Below are positions 16,997 to 26,788 of a stretch of DNA of 64,000 nt, one piece after another (the first letter of the stretch is position 1; every line of letters begins with the position of its first letter). The translations under genes were made by a program, and so were the position numbers. The notes under the pieces were generated by a model that saw only the letters and a list, made by a program, of their open reading frames with translations, was not told the origin of the DNA and did no database searches. Source of the DNA: Catellatospora sp. KI3 (GTDB lineage Bacteria; Actinomycetota; Actinomycetes; Mycobacteriales; Micromonosporaceae); the NCBI RefSeq assembly GCF_029948125.1, contig NZ_JASAMB010000011.1:1-64000 (forward strand). Direction: 5' to 3'.

Positions 16997-17824
16997 ATGA
17001 GCACCGGTAGGGTCACCACCAAGGACGGCACCGAGATCTTCTACAAGGACTGGGGCACCGGCCAGCCGGTCGTGTTCAGCCACGGCTGGCCGCTGACCGC
17101 CGACGCCTGGGACGACCAGATGTGGTACGTCGTCTCCAACGGCTTCCGCGCCATCGCCCACGACCGGCGCGGCCATGGCCGCTCCAGCCAGCCCTGGGAG
17201 GGCAACGACCTCAACACGTACGCCGACGACCTGGCCGCCGTGATCGAGAAGCTGGACCTGCGCGACATCGTCCTGGTCGGACACTCCACCGGCGGCGGCG
17301 AGATCACCCGGTACATGGGCCGGCACGGCACCGACCGGGTGGCCAAGGCGGTGCTGGTGGGTGCGATCCCGCCGCTGATGCTGCAGACCGACGCCAACCC
17401 CGAGGGCCTGCCGCGCAGCGTCTTCGACGGGCTGCGGGAGAGTGTCGAGCGGGACCGGTCGCAGTTCTGGCAGGACCTCAGCGCCCCGTTCTACGGCGCC
17501 AACCGGGACGGCTCGAAGGTGAGCCAGGGGGTGCGGGACGCGTTCTGGCTGATGGGCATGACGGTCGGATTCAAGGGGGCGTACGACTGCATCAAGGCGT
17601 TCTCGGAGACCGACCTGACCGAGGACTGCAAGAAGATCGACGTGCCGACGCTGATCATCCATGGCGACGACGATCAGATCGTGCCCATCGTGGCCTCGGC
17701 GAACAAGTCGTCGAAGCTGATCAGGGACTGCACCCTGCACGTGTACAAGGGCGCGCCGCACGGGCTGACCGCCACGCACCAGGACGAGTTCAACGCCGAC
17801 CTGCTCGCCTTCCTGAAGGGCTGA
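16997..17824 (+). CDS. Alpha/beta hydrolase, cofactor-free haloperoxidase type
   Basis: Cytoplasmic alpha/beta hydrolase of 275 residues close to the non-haem chloroperoxidase/esterase group. The oxyanion motif is SHGWPL, the nucleophile elbow GHSTGGG with S97, the acid in HGDDDQIVP (D224-D226) and the histidine in APHGLT (H255). Such proteins are usually esterases or perhydrolases; the physiological substrate is unknown. The ATG at 16997 has GGGAG upstream. A strong hairpin follows. Confidence 0.93.
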   Translation: MSTGRVTTKDGTEIFYKDWGTGQPVVFSHGWPLTADAWDDQMWYVVSNGFRAIAHDRRGHGRSSQPWEGNDLNTYADDLAAVIEKLDLRDIVLVGHSTGGGEITRYMGRHGTDRVAKAVLVGAIPPLMLQTDANPEGLPRSVFDGLRESVERDRSQFWQDLSAPFYGANRDGSKVSQGVRDAFWLMGMTVGFKGAYDCIKAFSETDLTEDCKKIDVPTLIIHGDDDQIVPIVASANKSSKLIRDCTLHVYKGAPHGLTATHQDEFNADLLAFLKG

Positions 17825-17869
17825 CGGCGTTCCGTTCAAAGGAACAGTGTTTCTCGTAAGGAAATTTTG

Positions 17870-17902
17870 GTGGGCCGATCCCTGGTCAGGGGCTCGGCCC
17901 AC
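17870..17902 (+). terminator. Hairpin terminator after the haloperoxidase-type hydrolase
   Basis: Stem GTGGGCCGA / TCGGCCCAC (17870-17878 and 17894-17902), with an inner CCCTG/CAGGG stem. It lies 46 bp after the stop codon and isolates the surface-protein locus that begins downstream. A TTGACA hexamer at 17936-17941 could be the -35 of that locus; no convincing -10 was found. Confidence 0.8.
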
Positions 17903-18026
17903 CGCTCGTTGTTTGGCAACCCCCGATTCGACCGGTTGACAACCGGGTTCGGCCCTGCCTTCATTGTCGTATCGCAGATGAGAACGACGTTTCATCTAGC
18001 GAAACAATCGAGGGAAGGGAGGTGCC

Positions 18027-19682
18027 ATGCGAAAGAAACGTGCGGTCGTCACCAGCAGTCTTGTGGTCGTCGCCGCGCTCGGCCTGAGCAGCACAGCCGC
18101 CCAGGCGTACGGGCCGACGGCGGACTCGCTGGGTTGCCGCCTGTACTTCGGCGACACGGGCACGGGCAGCTCGCCCAGCACGTGGAGTGACACGTTCGGG
18201 CTGACCCTGTCGCCGGCCACGCCGACGCCCGGGCAGACCGTGACGGTCACCCTCACCGCTGCGGCAGGTGTCACCAACGGGCCCGCACCGCTGAACCCGG
18301 GCGACGTGCCGGTGATCGTCAAGATCGCGCTCGGCGGGTCGCAGTCGGGTTCGGTGAACCTGAACCTGGCCGCCTACCCGGCGGCGGCGAAGGCGGGCTA
18401 CGTCCCGCTCGGTCCGATCACGGCGACGGGCACGTTCGTCGCCGGAGCGGCCGGTGCCGCCACCGCCACGGTCAGCCAGGTCAAGTTCGCCAACGCCACC
18501 GCGGCCACGTACTGCTCGGCCGCGGGCGACCGCGACCAGAAGGCCGCGCCGCAGGCGACCGACATCGCCGAGGCGTTCACCGTCTTCGACGGAGCGGTGC
18601 ACGTCACCACGGTGTCCGGGCAGACCGTCAGCACGCATGCCCGCGCCGGCAACATGATCGACTACACGGTCTCGGGCCTCGCGCCCGGCGCCACGCTCTC
18701 CGCGTCGCTCAAGGACGCGGCCGGGGCGGGCACCGGCGAGGGCTCGGGCACGGGCAGCACGGACGGCACGGGCGCCGGCAGCGGCACCCTGGTCGTACCG
18801 GCTGGGGCCACCACCGGTGCGCGGACCCTCGCGGTCACCGACGGGGTCAACACCGTGGTCACGCCGATCACCGTCCTGGGTACGCCGAGCATCGCCATCA
18901 CCCCCGGTGGCGGCGGCGCGGGCACCTCGGTCACGGTGACCGGCACCGACTGGAACCCGGGCAGCGCCGTCGCGATCCGCGGCTACAAGGCGCTGACCGG
19001 GCCGCCGCCGCCCAACCCGACCGGTGACGCCCCCGTGGGTGTGACCGCCTCGGCGACCGGCGGCATCAGCGGCACGTACGTCGTGAACGACGCCGCCACC
19101 GCGTACCTCGGTGCGTCGTCGGGCGTCGGTCCGAGCACGCTGTTCGCCGTCGCGGCATGGGCGGCCTCGGCCGACTCCTGCGCCGCGAAGACGGGCTCGG
19201 CGACGACCGGGACGTGCGGGCTGACCTACAACCTGTCGCAGACGGTCACCGCGGGCAACCTCGCGATGGGCCGCGCGGCGGGCACCGGCAACATCGCGCT
19301 GTCGGGCGTCACGCTCGACGGCACCGTCCACACCAGCACCGGCGCCCTGGCGCCGATCACGGTGACGGACTACCGCGGCAGCACCTTCGGCTGGAGCCTG
19401 GTCGGTACGGTCACCGACTTCACCGGCACCCCCGGCGGCACCATCCCGAAGGCGAACCTGTCCTGGACGCCTGCCTGCACCGGCACCGCCGGCGCGACCA
19501 ACGCCGCGACCGCGGTCGCGGGTTCGGCAGGCCCCGTCAACGGCGCCACGCTGTGCTCGGCCCCGGCCGACGCGGCAGGCACCGGCGGCAGCTTCGACGC
19601 CTCCGCGGCGCTCGCCCTGACCGTGCCGGCGAACCAGCTGGCCGGTTCGTACACCGCGACGCTCACGCTCACGCTGAGCTGA
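18027..19682 (+). CDS. Secreted WxL-domain surface protein
   Basis: Exported protein of 551 residues. The signal peptide ends at TAAQAYG. The N-terminal part is Ala/Gly/Thr-rich, with one IPT/TIG-like segment (ITPGGGGAGTSVTVTGTDWNPG starts near residue 290; only part quoted). The C-terminal 150 residues match the WxL cell-wall domain: LAPITVTDYRG, then GWSLVGTVTDF with W456-L458, and the closing YTATLTLTLS. WxL domains bind peptidoglycan non-covalently in Firmicutes and usually occur with a DUF916 partner; here that partner is the next gene. An AGGGAGG ribosome binding site precedes the ATG. The function as a surface scaffold is inferred from domain and context. Confidence 0.8.
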   Translation: MRKKRAVVTSSLVVVAALGLSSTAAQAYGPTADSLGCRLYFGDTGTGSSPSTWSDTFGLTLSPATPTPGQTVTVTLTAAAGVTNGPAPLNPGDVPVIVKIALGGSQSGSVNLNLAAYPAAAKAGYVPLGPITATGTFVAGAAGAATATVSQVKFANATAATYCSAAGDRDQKAAPQATDIAEAFTVFDGAVHVTTVSGQTVSTHARAGNMIDYTVSGLAPGATLSASLKDAAGAGTGEGSGTGSTDGTGAGSGTLVVPAGATTGARTLAVTDGVNTVVTPITVLGTPSIAITPGGGGAGTSVTVTGTDWNPGSAVAIRGYKALTGPPPPNPTGDAPVGVTASATGGISGTYVVNDAATAYLGASSGVGPSTLFAVAAWAASADSCAAKTGSATTGTCGLTYNLSQTVTAGNLAMGRAAGTGNIALSGVTLDGTVHTSTGALAPITVTDYRGSTFGWSLVGTVTDFTGTPGGTIPKANLSWTPACTGTAGATNAATAVAGSAGPVNGATLCSAPADAAGTGGSFDASAALALTVPANQLAGSYTATLTLTLS

Positions 19683-19803
19683 CCGGGACCGGTGGGGGCG
19701 GGCGCTATCCGTCCCCACCGGCCGATCGAGGACGCGGACCGGCCTTCCGGCGCGTCCCGCGTGTTGATTCTGCGATCCAATTCAAGCATCGGGGAGTCGG
19801 ACC

Positions 19804-20754
19804 ATGACCACGCTGGCCCGTACCACCGCCGCCCTGGCGGCCCTGCTGCTGGCCGGGGCGCTGACGGCGGTGCCCGCCGCGCCCGCCGCAGCCGCGGGCA
19901 ACGGCCGGTGGGCCGTGGTGCCCACCCCGCCGAAGACGCCCACCCCGGCCGCGCGGCAGTACTTCTTCCTGGAGTCGCCACCCGGCCAGACGGTGCTGGA
20001 CTCGGTACGGGTGACGAACCTGACCGACGCCGCGCTCACCCTGCGCGTCTACGGCGCCGACGCCTACAACACCGCCGACGACGGCGGGTTCGGCCTGCGG
20101 GAGCAGTCCCAGCCCCAGCACGACATCGGCGCCTGGACCAGCACCGGCGTCACCGACCTGGTCGTGCCCGCCCGCCGCGGGGCCGACATCCCGTTCACGG
20201 TGGTGGTGCCCAGCAACGCCAGCCCCGGCGACCACGTCGGCGGCATCGTGGTCGCCGAGGCCGCCCCCAGCGGGCAGCTCGACAGCGGCGGGGTCGCCGT
20301 CGCCGTGCGGCAGGCCGTGGCCGCCCGCGTCTACCTTCGGGTCAGCGGTCCGGCGGTGCCGGCGCTGACCGTCGGCGCGGCGGCCGCGGAGCGGGACCGG
20401 ATCGCGTACACGGTCACCAACACCGGCAACCTGCACCTCGCCCCGACGATCACCGTCGCCTCGACCGGACTGTTCGGACACGCGGTCCAGGCGGGGCCGG
20501 TGCCGAAGCTCGACCTGGTGCCCGGTGCGCAGACGGTGCTGCGTACGGCGCTGCGCGGCGCCTGGCCCGTCGACGTCGTGACCACCACGGTCACGGTCAC
20601 CGCCGACGGCGGTGTGCGCGCCAGCACCGAGGCCACCACCGTCACCGGCGGATGGCAGCTGCTCGCCGCCGTGGGCGTACTGCTGGCCGCCGGGTTCGCG
20701 CTGCTACGCCGGCGCCGCCGGGCCCGCCTGCGCCGCCCGCGAGGCATCGCGTGA
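19804..20754 (+). CDS. DUF916 (WxL-interacting) membrane-anchored protein
   Basis: A 316-residue exported protein. After the signal peptide comes a DUF916-like domain: YFFLESPPGQTVLDSVRVTNL (about residue 57), VYGADAYN, then the hallmark VPFTVVVPSNASPGDHVGG pattern near residues 138-157. A second beta-sandwich follows (VYLRVSGPAVPALTV onward), then one C-terminal membrane helix (LLAAVGVLLAAGFALL) and an Arg-rich cytoplasmic tail. This matches WxL-interacting proteins. It overlaps the next gene by 4 bp (GTGA) and lies 121 bp after the WxL gene. Confidence 0.78.
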   Translation: MTTLARTTAALAALLLAGALTAVPAAPAAAAGNGRWAVVPTPPKTPTPAARQYFFLESPPGQTVLDSVRVTNLTDAALTLRVYGADAYNTADDGGFGLREQSQPQHDIGAWTSTGVTDLVVPARRGADIPFTVVVPSNASPGDHVGGIVVAEAAPSGQLDSGGVAVAVRQAVAARVYLRVSGPAVPALTVGAAAAERDRIAYTVTNTGNLHLAPTITVASTGLFGHAVQAGPVPKLDLVPGAQTVLRTALRGAWPVDVVTTTVTVTADGGVRASTEATTVTGGWQLLAAVGVLLAAGFALLRRRRRARLRRPRGIA

Positions 20755-21911
20755 ACCGCCGGATGAGCGTCTTCGGCGACGGGCGTCACGGCCGCCGCTC
20801 GACACCTGCCGGGCGCCGCGCCGCCAGGAGGTTCGCCGTGCCGCGCGGTGCCGCCGCCACACTGGCCCTGTGCTGCGCCTTCGTGCTGGCCGGCCCGGCC
20901 GCGGCGACGGCTGAGCCGGGCCGCAGCGTCAGCCTGGCCGCCGCCCGCGCCCAGGCCGGAGACCGGCTGCGGGTCACCGGCGCCGGCTGGCCGCAGGGCG
21001 CCCTGATCCAGCTGGTCACCTGCGGCGAGCTGGCGCTGCCCGGATCGTCGTCGTGCGACATGCGCGCCGCGCTGGCGACCGTGGCCCGCGCCGACGGCAC
21101 GTTCGCGGTCGAGCTGACCCTCGGCGACCCGCCCCGGCCCTGCCCGTGCGTCGTACACGCGGCCGAGGTAGGCAGCGGCAGCGGCGGCGGGCACGTGGAC
21201 GCGCCCATCGAGCTGACCGGCCACGCCACCGGCCCGACTCCGGTGCCCGGCCGGGTGCAGGCCCGGCTGGAGGTGATCGAGGCGCGGCTGACCGGCGGCA
21301 GCAGGACGGCCGCCTGGTTCGGCTGGGTGCAGCACCGGAAGCTGGTCTACACCGTGCGCAACGCGGGCAGCCAGCCGCTGGACGGGGCGCCGCTGGTGGT
21401 ACGCGTCGGCCGCAGCGCCGAGGGCGTGCCCACGCCGCCGACCGGGCAGCTGCGACCGGGGGAGACCCGCACCTTCGAGGTGCCGGTGACCATCCCGTTC
21501 GCCGCGTTCGGGGCGTACCCGGTCACCGCCGAACTGGGCGGACTGGGCCAGGCGAAGGCGGTGCACCAGGCGTACCCGTGGGGCCTGGTGGTGCTGAACG
21601 TGATCGGCGCCGCGATGATCGCGTTCGGCGTGCTGCGCCTGGTCCGCCGCCGCCGTGCCCGCACCGTGCCCGCCCTGGCCGTCACCGACGAGGTGCTGCT
21701 GCCCGCCGTGGTACGCGTGCCCGCGCTGCAGGCGTACCTGGTCTTCGACGACGCCCCCGGAGCGGGCCGGCTGCGCCGCCTGGCCGCGGGGCAGCTCGAC
21801 CCGGCCGAACTGGACCGGCTGCTGCACGCCGCGCCGCCGCAGCAGGAGCCCGACGCCGTCGTGGACCTCGCGGCGCTCGACGAACACCTGACCCGACCAC
21901 GAAACGGGTGA
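20751..21911 (+). CDS. Exported membrane-anchored protein with neocarzinostatin-like domain
   Basis: A 386-residue protein with a basic N-terminus and signal helix (about residues 24-47). The first extracytoplasmic domain (about 48-150) begins SVSLAAARAQAGDRLRVTG and contains two close Cys pairs, resembling the neocarzinostatin-type immunoglobulin fold also seen in the last protein of this locus. A second beta-rich domain (about 165-275) resembles an adhesion-type sandwich. A membrane helix (LVVLNVIGAAMIAFGVL) and a cytoplasmic tail of about 95 acidic residues follow. The GTG start overlaps the DUF916 stop. Function unknown. Confidence 0.7.
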   Translation: MNRRMSVFGDGRHGRRSTPAGRRAARRFAVPRGAAATLALCCAFVLAGPAAATAEPGRSVSLAAARAQAGDRLRVTGAGWPQGALIQLVTCGELALPGSSSCDMRAALATVARADGTFAVELTLGDPPRPCPCVVHAAEVGSGSGGGHVDAPIELTGHATGPTPVPGRVQARLEVIEARLTGGSRTAAWFGWVQHRKLVYTVRNAGSQPLDGAPLVVRVGRSAEGVPTPPTGQLRPGETRTFEVPVTIPFAAFGAYPVTAELGGLGQAKAVHQAYPWGLVVLNVIGAAMIAFGVLRLVRRRRARTVPALAVTDEVLLPAVVRVPALQAYLVFDDAPGAGRLRRLAAGQLDPAELDRLLHAAPPQQEPDAVVDLAALDEHLTRPRNG

Positions 21912-21914
21912 CCC

Positions 21915-23246
21915 GTGGACCGACCCCTCATCCTGCGGCTCGGCGCGGTCGCGGCCGCCGCCGTGCTCGCCTTCACCGGCTGCTCGGCGATCATGCCGGG
22001 CGCCATCGACCAGCCCGGCACCGCGACCGCCGACGGCGTCGGCCCCGGCGTCACCGACAGCACCGTCAAGGTGGTGTTCGTCGGCGTCGACCTGGGCAAG
22101 ACCAGCTCCTTCACCGGCTTCCGCACCGCCGACGCGGGGAACCTGCCCGAGCAGGTCAAGGCGCTGCAGACGTGGATCAACGCCAACGGCGGCATCGCCG
22201 GGCGGCGGCTGGAGGCCGTCTACCGCAGCTACGAGGCCAGCGACGACTCCCCGGCGGCCGAAGAGAAGCTGTGCAACCAGATCACCCAGGACGACCGGGC
22301 CTTCGCGGTCGTGCTGACCGGGCAGTTCCAGGCCAACGCGCGCCCCTGCTACGCGCAGCGGCACACGCTTGTGCTGGACGCGACCCTGGTCGCCACCGAC
22401 GACGCCACCTACGACCGGCTCGCGCCCTACCTGTGGTCGGCCAGCTACCCGGGCTACGACTCCTTCGTCCGGGCGCTGCTGAAGACGCTGGCCGAGCAGG
22501 ACTTCCTGGCCCAGGGCAGCGCCGTCGGGGTGGTCGCCGCGGACACCCCGGCCAACCGCGCCGTCTACACCGGACTGGCCGCGCCGGAGCTGGCCCGGCT
22601 GGGCACCACCGCGACCGTGGCCTGGGTCGACACCACCGACCTGGGCACCCTCAACGCCGGGCTCAACCAGGCCGCCGTGGACTTCCGCAGCAAGGGCGTG
22701 ACCCGGGTGGTGTTCCTCGGCGGCGCCCGGCTCGCCTCGTTCTTCCTGACTACGGCGGCGGCGCAGGACTTCACCGCCCGTTACGCGGTGTCCAGCTTCG
22801 ACAACCCCGCGTTCCTGGTGAACAACCCGGCCACCATCCCGCCCGCCTCACTGCGCGACATGGTCGGCATCGGCTTCAACCCCAGCCAGGACGTGCCCGA
22901 CAGCCAGGCGCCGTTCCCCGGCGGCGACGCGGAGAAGCAGTGCCTGGACATCTTCGGCGCGGGCGGGCAGACCTTCAAGACCAGGGAGAACGCGCGGATC
23001 GCGTTCACCTACTGCGACGCCGCGCTGCTGCTGCACGCCGCGGCCAAGGACCTCGGGCCGAACCTCAACGCCACCGCGTTCGCGCGGGCGGCCGCCGCGC
23101 TCGGCGACGGGTTCACCCCGGCCGCCGGGGTCAGCGGCGGGCTGGGCGGCGGCCGCCGCGCCGCCGGGGGCGGCTACCGGGTGCTGGCGTACGACACCGC
23201 CTGCTCCTGCTTCACCTACCGGGGCGAGGAGGTGCGCTTTGACTGA
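21915..23246 (+). CDS. Liv-type ABC substrate-binding lipoprotein
   Basis: Type-1 periplasmic-binding-fold lipoprotein of 443 residues. The lipobox FTGC gives C23 as the lipidated residue. The mature part opens VTDSTVKVVFVGVDL, shows the LivJ-like INANGGIAGRRLE segment, and continues with the two-lobed pattern of branched-chain amino-acid or amide receptors. There is a Gly-rich insert near residue 410 and a Cys-rich C-terminus. It starts 3 bp after the previous stop and overlaps livF, so it supplies substrate to the transporter encoded next. The ligand is unknown; the surface-protein neighbours argue against an ordinary leucine uptake system. Confidence 0.85.
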   Translation: MDRPLILRLGAVAAAAVLAFTGCSAIMPGAIDQPGTATADGVGPGVTDSTVKVVFVGVDLGKTSSFTGFRTADAGNLPEQVKALQTWINANGGIAGRRLEAVYRSYEASDDSPAAEEKLCNQITQDDRAFAVVLTGQFQANARPCYAQRHTLVLDATLVATDDATYDRLAPYLWSASYPGYDSFVRALLKTLAEQDFLAQGSAVGVVAADTPANRAVYTGLAAPELARLGTTATVAWVDTTDLGTLNAGLNQAAVDFRSKGVTRVVFLGGARLASFFLTTAAAQDFTARYAVSSFDNPAFLVNNPATIPPASLRDMVGIGFNPSQDVPDSQAPFPGGDAEKQCLDIFGAGGQTFKTRENARIAFTYCDAALLLHAAAKDLGPNLNATAFARAAAALGDGFTPAAGVSGGLGGGRRAAGGGYRVLAYDTACSCFTYRGEEVRFD

Positions 23247-23955
23247 CGCGCTCACCGCCACCGGGGTCTGCTGCTCGTACGGCCCGGTGCAGGCGCTGTT
23301 CGGGGTGGACCTGCGGGTCGGCCCCGGGGAGCTGGTCGGCCTGTGCGGGCCCAACGGGGTCGGCAAGTCCACGCTGCTGCGGGTGCTGTCCGGCCTGCAC
23401 CGGCCCTCGTCGGGCACGGTCGAGCTGCTGGGCGCCGACGTCACCGCCGTGCCGGCCGCCCGCCGGGTACGGCTCGGCCTGAGCACCGTGATCGGGCAGG
23501 CCGCGTACGGCTCGCTGACGGTCCTGGAGAACCTGCGCCTGCAGGGCTACCGCATGCCGACCGCCGACGCCCGCGCCGGACTGGACGCGGCGCTGGCCGT
23601 CTTCCCGCGCCTGGCCCGGCGGGCGCATCAGCCCGCCAGCACCCTGTCCGGCGGCGAGCGCCAGATGCTGGTGCTGGCCAAGGCGCTGGTGCAGCGGCCC
23701 CGGGTGCTGCTGGTCGACGAGCTGTCGCTGGGCCTGGCCCCGATCGTGGTCGGCGGGCTGCTGGAGATGCTGCGCCGCATCAACGCCACCGGCGTGGCGA
23801 TGCTGATCGTCGAGCAGTCGGTGAACGTGGCCCTGTCGCTGGCCGACCGGCTGTACTTCCTGGAGAAGGGCGCGGTCGCCGCCGAGCACGACGCGGCGCG
23901 CCTGGCCGGGCGGCCGGAGCTGGTCCGCTCGCTGATGCTGGGCGGTCACTCGTGA
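23239..23955 (+). CDS. LivF-type ABC ATP-binding protein
   Basis: Second ATPase of a Liv-type importer, 238 residues. Walker A is GPNGVGKST, the signature is LSGGERQML, Walker B is VLLVDELSLGLAP and the VEQSVNVALSLADR H-loop region is as in LivF. The start is a TTG at 23239, inside the end of the binding-protein gene with an 8-bp overlap and with GGCGAGGAGG upstream. The stop overlaps the GTG of the next gene (GTGA). Confidence 0.93.
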   Translation: MTDALTATGVCCSYGPVQALFGVDLRVGPGELVGLCGPNGVGKSTLLRVLSGLHRPSSGTVELLGADVTAVPAARRVRLGLSTVIGQAAYGSLTVLENLRLQGYRMPTADARAGLDAALAVFPRLARRAHQPASTLSGGERQMLVLAKALVQRPRVLLVDELSLGLAPIVVGGLLEMLRRINATGVAMLIVEQSVNVALSLADRLYFLEKGAVAAEHDAARLAGRPELVRSLMLGGHS

Positions 23956-26780
23956 TCGACGCGGTGGTGCTGGGACTGTTCACCGGGCTGACCTACGGGC
24001 TGCTCGCGGTCGGGCTGGTGCTGGTGTACCGGTCCAGCCGGTTCGTCAACTTCGCGCACGGCTCGGTCGGCGTCTTCGGCGCGGCGGTGCTCGGCAAGGT
24101 GGTGACGAGCGGGGTGCTGCCGTACTGGGTGGCGTTCCCGCTGGCCATGGCCGCCGCCGGAGCGGTGGCCGCGGCGATCGAGGTCGTCGTCGTACGCCGG
24201 CTGAAGAACCGGCCCGCCGTGACCGGCATGATCGCGACGCTCGGCCTGTCGCAGTTCATCCTGATCGCGGCGCTGCTGCTCAACAGCCAGGGCCTGAGCG
24301 GCCTCACCTTCCCGCGCCCGCCGGGCCTGCCCACGTTCACGCTCGGCCGGACCCCGATCGGCCCCGCCTTCGTGGCGATGGCGCTGCTCGCGCCGGTGCT
24401 CTTCGGGGCGCTGGCGCTGCTGCTGCGGCGCAGCCGGGCCGGGCTCGGCCTGCGGGCCGCCGCCGACGCGCCGGACATGGCCCAGCTCGACGGGGTGCCC
24501 GCCGCCCGGATGACCACCCTGGCCTGGGCGGTGGCCGGTGCGGTCGCGGCGTTCTCGGCGATCCTGGTCACCCCGACGCAGGGCGCCCAGTCCATCGACA
24601 CCCTCGGCCCGGAGCTGCTGCTGCGCGGGCTGGCCGGTGCGGTGGCGGCGCGGATGTCCTCGCTGCCCCGGGCGCTGGCGGCGTGCCTGGGCATCGGCGT
24701 CGCCGAGCAGGTGCTGCTGTCCTGGGGCGCCGGACGCGGCGGGGTCAGCCTGGCGTTGGCCCTGTTCATCCTGGTCACGCTGCTGAGCCAGCCCCGGTTG
24801 GGGCGCCGCGACAGCGCGCAGGCCGGCTGGCCCCGCAGCGTGCCGCTGCCGGGCACCGCGCTGGGCCGCGCGGCCACGGGCGTCGGGCTGCTGGCCGCGG
24901 CCGGGCTGGCGTACCTGGTCAGCAACGAGACCGCGTCGGTGCTGACCACTGTCGCCGGGTTCGCGCTGGTCGGACTGTCGGTGCTGCTGGTCACCGGCCT
25001 GGCGGGCGAGCTGTCGCTGGGCCAGTTCGCCTTCGCCGGTATCGGCGCGGCCGTGTCCCTGCATGTCGCGGCCGCCACGGGCAACTTCTTCACCGCCGCG
25101 CTGGCCGGCTGCGCGGCGGCCGCGGCAGCGGCGGCCCTGGTCGGGCTGCCCGCGCTGCGGCTGCGCGGGCTGGCGCTGGCGGCGGTCAGCCTGGCGTTCG
25201 CGCTGGCCGCCGAGGGCTGGCTGCTGCGCCTGCCGGTGCTGCTCGGCGACGGCGTCGAGGCGGCCAAACCGCAGTGGCAGGGCTATCCGCTGCTGCTGGC
25301 CAAGGACTACTACCTGTTCGCGCTGCTGATGCTGGGGCTCGGGCTGTGGCTGGCGCACCGGCTGCGCACCGGCGGGTTCGGACTGACGGTGCTGGCGCTG
25401 CGCGACAACGAGGACGCGGCCAAGGCCCTGGCGATCCCCGCGACGCTGCGCAAACTCCAGGTTTACGCCGCCGCGGGCGTGCTGGCGGGCCTGGGCGGCG
25501 TCGTCATCGCGCACGGCCAGACCCAGGTCACGGTCAACAGCTTCCCCGCCGCCGCCGGGATCGACGCCGTCGCGCTGACCGTCGTCGGCGGCCTGGGCGT
25601 GCTCGGCGGCCCGGTGCTGGGCTCGCTGCTGCTGGTGGGCCTGCCCGCCCTGGTCGACCTCGGCATCGGAGGTCAGGCCGTGCTCACCGTGGGCTGGCTG
25701 CTGGTGGTGGTGCTGCTGCCCGGCGGGCTCGGCGAACCGCTCGCCCGGCTGGCCGGGCGCCTGCCGTCGCACCGCCGACCGTCCACCTCCGACGCCGCGC
25801 CGCCGCCACCGCCGCCGCCGTCGTCGCCGAAGCCGGAGCCCGAGGCGCCGATCGGTGACCCGGCCGTCCGGGCGCGCTGGGCGACCGTCGGCGAGGTCGC
25901 GGCGGCCCGCGCCCGCTCGGCGGCCGGTGACGCGGACGCCAGGGTGCAGCGGATACGGCTGCCGCGCTTCGAGTTGCCGACGACGGCGGCCGGGGTGCCG
26001 CTGCTCAGCGCCCGCGCGGTGGCGCGGTCGTTCGGCGGGGTACGGGCCGTGGCCGGGGTCGACCTCGACGTCGCCGCCGGTGAGGTGGTCGGCATCATCG
26101 GGCCGAACGGCGCGGGCAAGACCACGCTGTTCGAGATCCTGGCCGGGTTCACCCGCCCCGAGTCCGGGCGGGTGCTGCTGGCCGGGCACGACGTGACCCG
26201 GCTGCCGCCGCAGCGGCGGGCGCGGCGCGGCCTGGGCCGCTCGTTCCAGGACGCCCGGCTGTTCCCGACCCTGACGGTTCGGGAGTCGCTGCTGGTCGCG
26301 GCCGAGCGGCGGGACCCGGCCGGGCTGGCCGCGGCCGCGCTCGGCGCCACCGCGGGCGCCCGGCGCCGGGCCGGGCGCACCGGCGAGCTGCTGGACCTGT
26401 TCGGGCTGGCCGAGGTCGCCGACCGGCCGGTCGGCGCGCTGTCCACCGGCACCCGGCGCACCGTCGAGCTGGCCTGCCTGCTCGCGCTGGAGCCGGCCCT
26501 GCTGCTGCTGGACGAGCCCTCGTCCGGGGTGTCGCAGGCCGACGGGGTCGCGCTGGGGGAGCTGCTGCTGCGGGTCAACGGCGAGCTGGGCGTCGCCCTG
26601 GTGGTCATCGAGCACGACCTGCCGCTGCTGGCCCGGCTGGCGCCGCGGCTGGTCGCCATGGAGTCGGGCCGGGTGATCGCCGACGGGCCAACCGCGTCCG
26701 TACGGGCGCATCCGGCCGTGGTCGCGTCATACCTCGGCACCGATCCGGTGGCCGAGAACCGGTCCGGCACACCTGTCTAG
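23952..26780 (+). CDS. LivH-LivM-LivG fusion transporter
   Basis: A single 942-residue polypeptide carrying three normally separate subunits. Residues about 1-285 are a LivH permease (GLTYGLLAVGLVLVYRSS, VNFAHG). About 300-595 are a LivM permease (GELSLGQFAFAGIGA, LRDNEDAAKALAI, VGGLGVLGGPVLGS). A Pro-rich linker follows at about 610-640. About 685-935 are a LivG ATPase with Walker A GPNGAGKTT, Q-loop SFQDARLF, signature LSTGTRR and Walker B LLLLDEPSSG. The frame is uninterrupted throughout. LivH-LivM fusions are known; having LivG as well is unusual. With LivF it would form an importer from only two polypeptides. Confidence 0.9.
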   Translation: MIDAVVLGLFTGLTYGLLAVGLVLVYRSSRFVNFAHGSVGVFGAAVLGKVVTSGVLPYWVAFPLAMAAAGAVAAAIEVVVVRRLKNRPAVTGMIATLGLSQFILIAALLLNSQGLSGLTFPRPPGLPTFTLGRTPIGPAFVAMALLAPVLFGALALLLRRSRAGLGLRAAADAPDMAQLDGVPAARMTTLAWAVAGAVAAFSAILVTPTQGAQSIDTLGPELLLRGLAGAVAARMSSLPRALAACLGIGVAEQVLLSWGAGRGGVSLALALFILVTLLSQPRLGRRDSAQAGWPRSVPLPGTALGRAATGVGLLAAAGLAYLVSNETASVLTTVAGFALVGLSVLLVTGLAGELSLGQFAFAGIGAAVSLHVAAATGNFFTAALAGCAAAAAAAALVGLPALRLRGLALAAVSLAFALAAEGWLLRLPVLLGDGVEAAKPQWQGYPLLLAKDYYLFALLMLGLGLWLAHRLRTGGFGLTVLALRDNEDAAKALAIPATLRKLQVYAAAGVLAGLGGVVIAHGQTQVTVNSFPAAAGIDAVALTVVGGLGVLGGPVLGSLLLVGLPALVDLGIGGQAVLTVGWLLVVVLLPGGLGEPLARLAGRLPSHRRPSTSDAAPPPPPPPSSPKPEPEAPIGDPAVRARWATVGEVAAARARSAAGDADARVQRIRLPRFELPTTAAGVPLLSARAVARSFGGVRAVAGVDLDVAAGEVVGIIGPNGAGKTTLFEILAGFTRPESGRVLLAGHDVTRLPPQRRARRGLGRSFQDARLFPTLTVRESLLVAAERRDPAGLAAAALGATAGARRRAGRTGELLDLFGLAEVADRPVGALSTGTRRTVELACLLALEPALLLLDEPSSGVSQADGVALGELLLRVNGELGVALVVIEHDLPLLARLAPRLVAMESGRVIADGPTASVRAHPAVVASYLGTDPVAENRSGTPV

Positions 26781-26788
26781 GAGGAACC

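Noticed and set aside
17936-17970. Full sigma-70 type promoter for the WxL locus
   Set aside because: TTGACA at 17936 is clear, but no -10 hexamer at 16-18 bp is convincing, so only the hexamer is mentioned.
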